From NCBI RefSeq assembly GCF_003999975.1, contig NZ_RJAC01000016.1, positions 1 through 64,000 of the forward strand: DNA of 64,000 nucleotides, read 5' to 3'. A program made the position numbers and the translations under genes. The stretch comes from Actinoplanes solisilvae (GTDB taxonomy: Bacteria > Actinomycetota > Actinomycetes > Mycobacteriales > Micromonosporaceae). Positions 58,374 to 64,000 of the stretch are shown here, piece after piece; positions within the stretch are counted from its first letter, which is position 1, and each line of letters begins with the position of its first letter. The notes beneath the pieces were generated by a model, which had not been told where the DNA came from, searched no databases, and was given only the letters and a program-made list of their open reading frames with translations.

Positions 58374-59134
58374 CAGCGCAGGCCGATGACCGCGGCGTCG
58401 GTGCCGCCGCGCCAAAGGACGCCCGCTTCGCTGAAACCGGCCACCCGCAACGCGTCGACGTGCCACAGCGCGGGCGGCGTCCACTCCTGACCGTGCCGGT
58501 TCCTCGGGTAGATGCGCCCGCGCTCGACGGCCTTGGACGCCAGGAACTCGTCGGCCGCGGCCCGGTCCCACCAGTCGTCCCACGCGGTCGCGGCCCCCGA
58601 CGCGTAGCGGGCCTCCCGCTGCGCCCGCTGGTGATCGAGCAGCCGCTCGGACAGCGTCGGCAGCGACTCCTCGGGCATGTGGTCGGCGTTGACGAAGATG
58701 CCGCCCGGCCGCAGCACCTCGCGGATCTCCCCGTAGAGCGTCGCCACCCGTTCGGCCGGCAACCAGTGCAGGGCCGTGGCGGTCAGCACCGCGTCGAAGC
58801 CCTCCTCGGGCAGCTTCGCCCGCCAGCCCGGGTCGCCCAGGTCGGCGTCGACCACCTCGGCGCGGTCGCGCAGGGACGCGGCCGCGATCGCCATCAGCAC
58901 CGGGTCCTGGTCGAGCACCGTGACGCGGGCCCGCGGGAACCGCGCCAGCGTCCGCAGTGAGATCGTGCCCGTGCCGCCGGCCAGGTCGAGCACCCGGGGC
59001 GCCGGCCCGTCGCTGGTCGCGGCGACCGCCTCGAGCATCGCCGCGAACCGTTCCTCACGGTCCGGCATGAACGCGGACTGCTGCCGGTCCCAGCTTTCCT
59101 GCCAAATATGCGGGTTGCTCAGGTAAGCACTCAT
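58373..59134 (-). CDS. Class I SAM-dependent methyltransferase
   Basis: A 253-residue Rossmann methyltransferase. Motif I is RVLDLAGGTGTISLRTL, the acidic loop is VTVLDQDPVLM, motif II-like VVDADLGDPGW follows, and motif IV is FDAVLTATALHWL. The C-terminal part has the segment REVLRPGGIFVNADH. It resembles UbiE/trans-aconitate-type enzymes acting on small molecules. ATG 59134 is used; the frame upstream to 59266 is formed by a tandem repeat. Just upstream of the ATG a GTAAC-TAGC-GTTAC inverted repeat may bind a TetR-like repressor (inference). The substrate is unknown. Confidence 0.88.
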   Translation of the reverse strand: MSAYLSNPHIWQESWDRQQSAFMPDREERFAAMLEAVAATSDGPAPRVLDLAGGTGTISLRTLARFPRARVTVLDQDPVLMAIAAASLRDRAEVVDADLGDPGWRAKLPEEGFDAVLTATALHWLPAERVATLYGEIREVLRPGGIFVNADHMPEESLPTLSERLLDHQRAQREARYASGAATAWDDWWDRAAADEFLASKAVERGRIYPRNRHGQEWTPPALWHVDALRVAGFSEAGVLWRGGTDAAVIGLR

Positions 59135-59182
59135 ACCCGTAACGCTAGTTACCGCGAACACTCGCCACAACAGCTTCCCGCA

Positions 59183-59296
59183 GCCCGAACCGCGCCCGAA
59201 CCGGCCCGAACCGCGCCCGAACCGCGCCCCGGAACCGCACCCCGGAACCGCGCGCCGGAACCGCACCCCGGAACCGCGCGCCGGAACCGCGCCCGA
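59183..59296. repeat. Short tandem repeats between the methyltransferase and vWA genes
   Basis: CCCGAACCGCG-type 11-mers are followed by two copies of a 26-bp unit starting CCGGAACCGCACCCCGGAAC. This fills most of the 170-bp gap and holds no gene. Confidence 0.75.
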
Positions 59297-59304
59297 GTCC
59301 CGCC

Positions 59305-60504
59305 CTACGAACCGCCCGCCCTCCGCTCGTCGGCGAAGCGTTCCGCGAACGCCTTCAGGTCACGCCGCTCGATCGCCGCCGCCATCAGGTCGGGGAACGC
59401 GTCCGGCGTACACGCGAAGGCCGGCACCCCCAGCGCCGCCAGGGCCGCCGCGTTCTCGTGGTCGTAGGCCGGGGCGCCCTCGTCGGAGAGCGCCAGCAGC
59501 ACCACGACCTGCACCCCGGCCGCCGTCATCTCGGCGACCCGGCGCAGCATCTGCTCGCGTACGCCACCCTCGTACAGGTCGCTGATCAGCACGAAGATGC
59601 TGTCGCGGGGCCGCGTGATGAGTTGCTGGCTGTAGGCGATGGCCCGGTTGATGTCGGTGCCCCCGCCGAGCTGCGTGCCGAAGAGCACCTCGACCGGGTC
59701 TTCGAGCTGCTCGGTCAGGTCGACCACGGCGGTGTCGAAGACGACCAGCGACGTACGCAGTGACTTCATCGACGCGAGCACCGCCGCGAACACCCCGGAG
59801 AACACCACCGACGCCGCCATCGACCCCGACTGGTCGACGCAGAGCACGACGTCGCGCTGCACGGCCGTGGAGCGCCGACCGTAGCCGATCAGCCGCTCGG
59901 GAATGACCGTACGGTGCTCGGCCTGGTAGTGCTTGAGGTTGGCGTGGATAGTGCGGTTCCAGTCGATGTCGGCGTGGCGCGGCCGGTTGATGCGGGCCGC
60001 GCGGTTGAGCGCCCCGTTCACGGCCGACCGCGTCTTCTGCTCGATCCGCTTCTCGAGTTGCTCGACCACCGTACGGACGACCTGCCGGGCCGCGTCCTTC
60101 GTCTTCTCGGGCATGACCCGGTTGAGCGAGAGCAGCGTGCCGACCAGGTGCACGTCGGGTTCGACCGCCCCGAGCATCTCGGGTTCGAGCAACAGCCGGG
60201 TCAGGTCGAGGCGCTCGATCGCGTCCTGCTGCATGACCTGTACGACCGTGCTCGGGAAGTATTCGCGGATGTCGCCGAGCCAGCGCGCCACCTTCGGCGC
60301 CGAACCGCCCAGCCCGGCCGAGCGGCGGTTGCCCCGCTCGGTGTCGCCGGCCCCGCCCCCGTCGTAGAGGGCGGCCAGCGCCGAGTCCATCGCGCCGTCG
60401 CGTCCCTCGGCCTTGCCCAGCGCCTCGTCGGCCGGGCCGCCCAGCACCATCCGCCAGCGCCGCAGCCGTTCCCGCTTCGCGTCATCGACTGGTTCCTGGC
60501 TCAT
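59305..60504 (-). CDS. vWA-domain protein of the MoxR/DUF5682 operon
   Basis: A 399-residue cytoplasmic protein with a C-terminal vWA domain. The MIDAS motif is VLCVDQSGSMAAS, and the later metal-site threonine and acid lie in LGGGTDINRAI and FVLISDLYEGG. The N-terminal half is helical and charged. ATG 60504 overlaps the DUF5682 stop (ATGA). With the MoxR ATPase two genes upstream it forms the standard MoxR-vWA partnership, in which ATP-driven remodelling acts through the vWA adaptor. The client is not known. It appears to be the last gene of the operon, since tandem repeats follow. Confidence 0.88.
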   Translation of the reverse strand: MSQEPVDDAKRERLRRWRMVLGGPADEALGKAEGRDGAMDSALAALYDGGGAGDTERGNRRSAGLGGSAPKVARWLGDIREYFPSTVVQVMQQDAIERLDLTRLLLEPEMLGAVEPDVHLVGTLLSLNRVMPEKTKDAARQVVRTVVEQLEKRIEQKTRSAVNGALNRAARINRPRHADIDWNRTIHANLKHYQAEHRTVIPERLIGYGRRSTAVQRDVVLCVDQSGSMAASVVFSGVFAAVLASMKSLRTSLVVFDTAVVDLTEQLEDPVEVLFGTQLGGGTDINRAIAYSQQLITRPRDSIFVLISDLYEGGVREQMLRRVAEMTAAGVQVVVLLALSDEGAPAYDHENAAALAALGVPAFACTPDAFPDLMAAAIERRDLKAFAERFADERRAGGS

Positions 60505-62822
60505 CGCGCCTCCGCGCTGATCTCGCGGCCCAGCAGGGCACTGAGGGTGGGCAGGACCAGGTCGGCCCGGACCGGGTCGAAGCCCAGCCCGCCGGCCTCC
60601 GGTTCGCCGGAGCGCGGGCCGGCCAGCCGTTCGCCGATCGCCCGCCGTTCCCCGGCGTCGAACGCGCCGAACGTGCGGCGCAGCAACGGCAGCACGTCGT
60701 CGAAGGCACCGGGCGGGATGTCGGCCAGCCAGTCGTCGAGCAGCGCCAGCAGCGCCTCGTCGTGCACGAGCAGCAGGCCGCCACCGGAGAGGAAGCCCTC
60801 GACCCAGGCGGCCGCGTGCGCCGGAGGGGTGCCGACGGTCAGCGGCAGCCGCAGCCGGCGGCGCACCTCGGCGCCGTCGAGCCGTCCCGCGTCGAGCAGC
60901 AGGCGGGTCAACCGGCCGGCGAGCAGCCCGTGCAGGTCGGCCCGCCCGGCCAGCGAGCCCAGCGTGGACATCCAACGTTCGCGCAGCTCGTCGTCGTCGA
61001 GCAGGCCGACCGCCGTGTGCACCCCGTCGACCCGGTCGCGCAGCAGTTTGGCCGCCTCGTCCGACAGCGAGCCGACGGCCGAGGGCAGCGCGGCGCAGAC
61101 CCGGCCGAGCAGGCTCGCGGTCACGGTGGCGAGCCCGGCCACGTCGGTGCGCCGCACATCGCCGTAGCGCAGCGTGCGGGCCAGCGCCGGGATCGCGGCC
61201 ATCAGGTGGTTCACGTCGGCGTCGAGCGCGGCCCGGGTGTCGAGCGAGGCCAGGACCCGCGGGTATGCCTCGGACAGCTCGGCGACCAGGCAGGTCTCGA
61301 CCAGCGCGGTCACGTCGGCCAGCGTCTCGGCCTTCGCGGCGGCCCGAATAACCTTGGCCGTGGCGGCCGCCTCGACCGTGGTGCCGTACATGCTGCCCTC
61401 GACCAGGCGAATCGCGAACTCGGGTTGCCACCGCAGCCGCCATTCCTCCCGGAAGGTGCCGGTGCCGCGCCGCGTGGCGGTGGGCTCGCCCCACGGCACG
61501 TCGATCGTGCGCAGCCGGTGCAGCAGCCGGCTGCGTTTGAGGTCGGTGTCCTTGCGCAGGTCGAGGTCGAGGGCGCGCTCCAGCGCCTCGGGCTTGAGCC
61601 GGGCCGCTCGCTGCTGCGCGGCCAGATCCTTGGCCAGCGGTACGGACGGCATGTCGTCGGGCACCCCGCCGAGGCGTTCGCCGACCACGAGCTTGCGGGT
61701 GATCAGCTCGACGCGTAACGGCTCCCCGTCGCACATGACGGCCTCGGCCGCCTCGGTGACCTCGGCCAGTCCCGCGAGAGGCCGCCCGCGCATCGTCGCG
61801 AGCGCCTCGGCCAGCCGGGTCGCCTCGATGACGTGCGCCGAGGACGTGGGCACGCCCTCGGACCGCAGCACCCCGGCCGCGTCGACGAGCCAGCGCGGCA
61901 CGACCTCGTCGGCCGAGGTGAACAGGTGGTGGTACCAACCCGGCGAGCTGACCCCCGCTCCATAGCCGGACCACGAGGCCAGCCGGCCGTAGGTCCACGG
62001 CACCCAGGTGAAGTCGACCTTGGCCTTCTTGCGCCCCTTGAGCAGCGCGGTGTCGTCCTTGACGGCGACCTTGCGGGCGAGCGCGGGCACGTGCCACGCG
62101 CCGCAGACCACGGCGATGTCGTCGTAGGACTTGCGTACCTCGCGCAGCACCCCGCGCATGTAGGCCTCGCGCACCAGGTCGTCCGGGTCTTCGTACGACT
62201 GCTCGCGGATGGCCGTCATCGCCTCGGCGATCGCCTCGAACGCCGGCATTCCCCGATGCTCGACGACGTCTTCCCACCAGCGCTCGGGGTCATCGTAGCC
62301 GGCCGCGGCCGCCAGTTCCCCGATCGGATCGACCGGCCGCCGTGGCGGCTCGCCCCCACGCGGCCCGGCGTCACCCCCGCCCGGCCCGGCGTCGGCAGGC
62401 CCGGCGTCGGCAGGCCCGGCGTCGGCAGGTCCGGCGTCAGCGGCGTCGGGCCCGTCGCCGGCGTCGCCCGGCGCAGGCTCAGCGGGCCGCGCCGGGCGTG
62501 CGTCGTCGGCCAGCCGATAGGCGAAGGGCAGGTCGAAGAAGCGCACCGGCACCCCGCGTTCGACCGCCCACCGGATCGCCTGCCACTCGGGCGAGAAGAC
62601 CGCGAACGGCCAGAACGCCGCCCGTCGCGGATCGTCGGCCGCGTAGCCCAGCAGGGCCACCGGCGGTTCCAGGCCCGAGTCGGCCACCCAGCGCACGAGC
62701 GCGTCGGCCTCGGGCGGCCCCTCGACCAGCAGCACCTCGGGTGGTTGGCGTTCGAGTTCCTGCACCACGGCCCGGGCCGACCCCGGCCCGTGGTGACGGA
62801 TGCCGTAGAGCCGCTCAGGCAT
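60501..62822 (-). CDS. DUF5682 family protein, middle gene of the MoxR/vWA operon
   Basis: A 773-residue protein starting MPERLYGIRHHGPGSARAV, the conserved N-terminus of DUF5682 proteins that are linked to MoxR and vWA genes. It has no membrane segment. A low-complexity insertion of four ADAGP-type pentapeptide repeats lies near residue 130-160. The remainder is helical, rich in Leu, Ala and Arg, with conserved-looking segments such as VCGAWHVPALARK and WSGYGAGVSSPGWYHHLF. ATG 62822 is preferred to GTG 62846. It overlaps the MoxR gene by 8 bp and the vWA gene by 4 bp, so the three are produced together. Biochemical role is unknown. Confidence 0.85.
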   Translation of the reverse strand: MPERLYGIRHHGPGSARAVVQELERQPPEVLLVEGPPEADALVRWVADSGLEPPVALLGYAADDPRRAAFWPFAVFSPEWQAIRWAVERGVPVRFFDLPFAYRLADDARPARPAEPAPGDAGDGPDAADAGPADAGPADAGPADAGPGGGDAGPRGGEPPRRPVDPIGELAAAAGYDDPERWWEDVVEHRGMPAFEAIAEAMTAIREQSYEDPDDLVREAYMRGVLREVRKSYDDIAVVCGAWHVPALARKVAVKDDTALLKGRKKAKVDFTWVPWTYGRLASWSGYGAGVSSPGWYHHLFTSADEVVPRWLVDAAGVLRSEGVPTSSAHVIEATRLAEALATMRGRPLAGLAEVTEAAEAVMCDGEPLRVELITRKLVVGERLGGVPDDMPSVPLAKDLAAQQRAARLKPEALERALDLDLRKDTDLKRSRLLHRLRTIDVPWGEPTATRRGTGTFREEWRLRWQPEFAIRLVEGSMYGTTVEAAATAKVIRAAAKAETLADVTALVETCLVAELSEAYPRVLASLDTRAALDADVNHLMAAIPALARTLRYGDVRRTDVAGLATVTASLLGRVCAALPSAVGSLSDEAAKLLRDRVDGVHTAVGLLDDDELRERWMSTLGSLAGRADLHGLLAGRLTRLLLDAGRLDGAEVRRRLRLPLTVGTPPAHAAAWVEGFLSGGGLLLVHDEALLALLDDWLADIPPGAFDDVLPLLRRTFGAFDAGERRAIGERLAGPRSGEPEAGGLGFDPVRADLVLPTLSALLGREISAEAR
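62383..62440 (-). repeat. 15-bp in-frame tandem repeat in the DUF5682 gene
   Basis: About four copies of GGCCCGGCGTCGGCA encode ADAGP pentapeptides. Copy number may vary between strains. Confidence 0.8.
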
Positions 62823-63876
62823 CGCGGGCGGCCCGGTAGAAGTCACGCCAGTCGGCGCGCTCCCGCACGACCGTCTCGAGGTATTCGCGCCAGACCACGC
62901 CGTCGGACACCGGGTCTTTCACGACCGCGCCGACGATGCCCGAGGCCACGTCGGCCGGGTGGAGACGGCCGTCGCCGAAGTGGGCCGCGAGCGCCAGGCC
63001 GTTCGTGATCACCGAGATCGCCTCGGCCGTCGACAGCGTGCCGGTGGGGGACTTGAGTTTGGTGCGCCCGTCCTCGGTGAGGCCGCCGCGCAGCTCGCGG
63101 AAGATGGTCACCACCCGGCGGATCTCGTCGAGCGCGGCCGGCACCTCGGGCAGGTCGAGCGACCGGCCGAGCTGCTCCACCCGGCGCGCGACGATCTCGA
63201 CCTCGTCGTCGGCCGAGGCCGGCACCGGCAGCACGACCGTGTTGAACCGGCGGCGCAGCGCGCTGGACAGCTCGTTCACCCCACGGTCGCGGTCGTTGGC
63301 CGTGGCGATCAGGTTGAAGCCACGTTCGGCCTGCACCTCGGTGTTCAGCTCGGGCACCGGCAGCGTCTTCTCGGACAGGATCGTGATCAGCGCGTCCTGC
63401 ACGTCGGAGGGCACGCGGGTGAGTTCTTCGAGCCGGGCGATCGTGCCGGTGCGCATGGCCCGCATGATCGGGCTGGGCACGAGGGCGGCGTCAGTCGGGC
63501 CCTCGGCGAGAAGACGGGCGTAGTTCCACCCGTAGCGGATCGCCTCTTCGGCCGTGCCGGCGGTGCCCTGCACGAGCAGCGTCGAGTCGCCCGAGACGGC
63601 GGCCGCGAGATGCTCGGAGACCCAGGTCTTGGCCGTGCCCGGGACGCCGAGCAGCAGCAGCGCCCGGTCGGTTACGAGGGTCGAGACCGCCACCTCCATG
63701 AGCCGGCGCGGTCCCACGTACTTGGGGGTGATCTTGGCGCCGTCGCCGAGCAGGTAGGTCACCACGGCCTGCGGGGAGAGCCGCCAGCCGGGCGGACGCG
63801 GGCGGTCGTCGGACGCGGCGAGGAGGGCCAGCTCCTCGGCGTACTGGTCCTCGGCGTGCGGGCGAAGCGCGGTCAC
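62815..63876 (-). CDS. MoxR-family AAA+ ATPase
   Basis: A 353-residue AAA+ ATPase. Walker A is LLLGVPGTAKTWVSEHLA, Walker B is GTIARLEELTRV (Glu-Glu in place of Asp-Glu), sensor 1 is NLIATANDRDRGVNELS and the arginine finger is in SALRRRFN. The C-terminal lid domain includes SPTGTLSTAEAIS. This is the motor of a MoxR-vWA chaperone-like system with the DUF5682 protein and vWA partner downstream. GTG 63876 is preceded by GAGGAG. The gene starts 77 bp after the end of a partial gene that enters from the right edge. Confidence 0.93.
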   Translation of the reverse strand: MTALRPHAEDQYAEELALLAASDDRPRPPGWRLSPQAVVTYLLGDGAKITPKYVGPRRLMEVAVSTLVTDRALLLLGVPGTAKTWVSEHLAAAVSGDSTLLVQGTAGTAEEAIRYGWNYARLLAEGPTDAALVPSPIMRAMRTGTIARLEELTRVPSDVQDALITILSEKTLPVPELNTEVQAERGFNLIATANDRDRGVNELSSALRRRFNTVVLPVPASADDEVEIVARRVEQLGRSLDLPEVPAALDEIRRVVTIFRELRGGLTEDGRTKLKSPTGTLSTAEAISVITNGLALAAHFGDGRLHPADVASGIVGAVVKDPVSDGVVWREYLETVVRERADWRDFYRAARDA

Positions 63877-63953
63877 GGGTAACTCCTCAGTCGTCGCCAG
63901 AACGCAGGCTACTGCCTGGCTCTGACAGAAAGTCAGGTGTGAAAGGGCGGGTG

Positions 63954-64000
63954 TCAGGAGGCTTTGAGCTCGTCGAGCATCTCTTGGCGGAAGGTCAGGG
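63954..64000 (-). CDS. C-terminus of a gene cut by the window edge
   Basis: The minus strand encodes LTFRQEMLDELKAS followed by TGA at 63954-63956. The codon pattern is normal for the region. In related MoxR/DUF5682 loci this position is often taken by a DUF5691 or SWIM zinc-finger protein gene, but 14 residues are too few to tell. Confidence 0.45.
   Translation of the reverse strand, partial: LTFRQEMLDELKAS

Overview
The window is very GC-rich (I estimate roughly 70%, not computed) and uses ATG and GTG starts with strong GGAGG-type ribosome sites. Many genes instead carry a TANNNT hexamer 5-8 nt before the start codon, the layout of leaderless transcripts. With a SigE-family sigma factor, LAL-type LuxR regulators, CebR-like and IdeR/DmdR-like operator sequences, an F420-type oxidoreductase and an ESX-like protein pair, this points to a chromosomal segment of a filamentous actinobacterium. 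An Actinoplanes/Micromonospora-like organism is my best guess (inference). I see no tRNA, rRNA, IS element, prophage or CRISPR array.

Layout. 1-384: no gene, one terminator-like hairpin. 385-9.4 kb: a gamma-glutamyltransferase-like gene, an unknown convergent gene, a SigE-family sigma factor coupled to a membrane protein with three tandem repeats, and two overlapping large LuxR/ATPase regulators. 9.5-18.5 kb: alpha/beta hydrolase, ESX-like pair, thrS, a third LAL regulator, a DUF4242 protein, PnuC and CorA. 18.5-26.3 kb: two giant FtsX-like permeases with one co-oriented and one opposed ABC ATPase. 26.4-39.9 kb: PRPP synthetase, a cellulose/chitin LPMO, sirtuin, hybrid histidine kinase, Ser/Thr kinase, a divergent stand-alone EF-Tu with a structured leader and a small leaderless ORF, HAD phosphatase, GH30 hydrolase, PLDc_N protein, GDSL esterase and a small conserved unknown.

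39.9-44.6 kb (minus strand) is a compact operon: a YedY-like molybdoprotein, a ferredoxin-reductase-like flavoprotein, a DUF6510 protein and a UvrD/HelD-like ATPase with a huge low-complexity tail. 44.7-48.3 kb: a subtilisin-like protease flanked by two paralogous membrane-anchored proteins. 48.4-52.2 kb: a divergent pair of paralogous secreted IPT/TIG-like proteins.

52.3-56.1 kb is the most unusual segment: a tightly overlapping operon headed by an extended dyad operator, encoding an NrtR-type Nudix regulator, a J-domain/pseudokinase fusion, a vWA protein and a divergent adenylosuccinate-synthetase homologue. It is followed by a Cys-rich DUF1540 protein behind an iron-box-like site, and by a DUF5925-type AAA ATPase. 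The right end (59.3-64 kb, minus strand) is a MoxR AAA+ / DUF5682 / vWA operon whose upstream partner runs off the window.

Several regulator-structural pairs appear to work as units: sigma factor with repeat protein, protease with paralogues, NrtR with J-pseudokinase, vWA and PurA-like protein, and MoxR with vWA. These functional links are inferred from overlap and spacing, not demonstrated.
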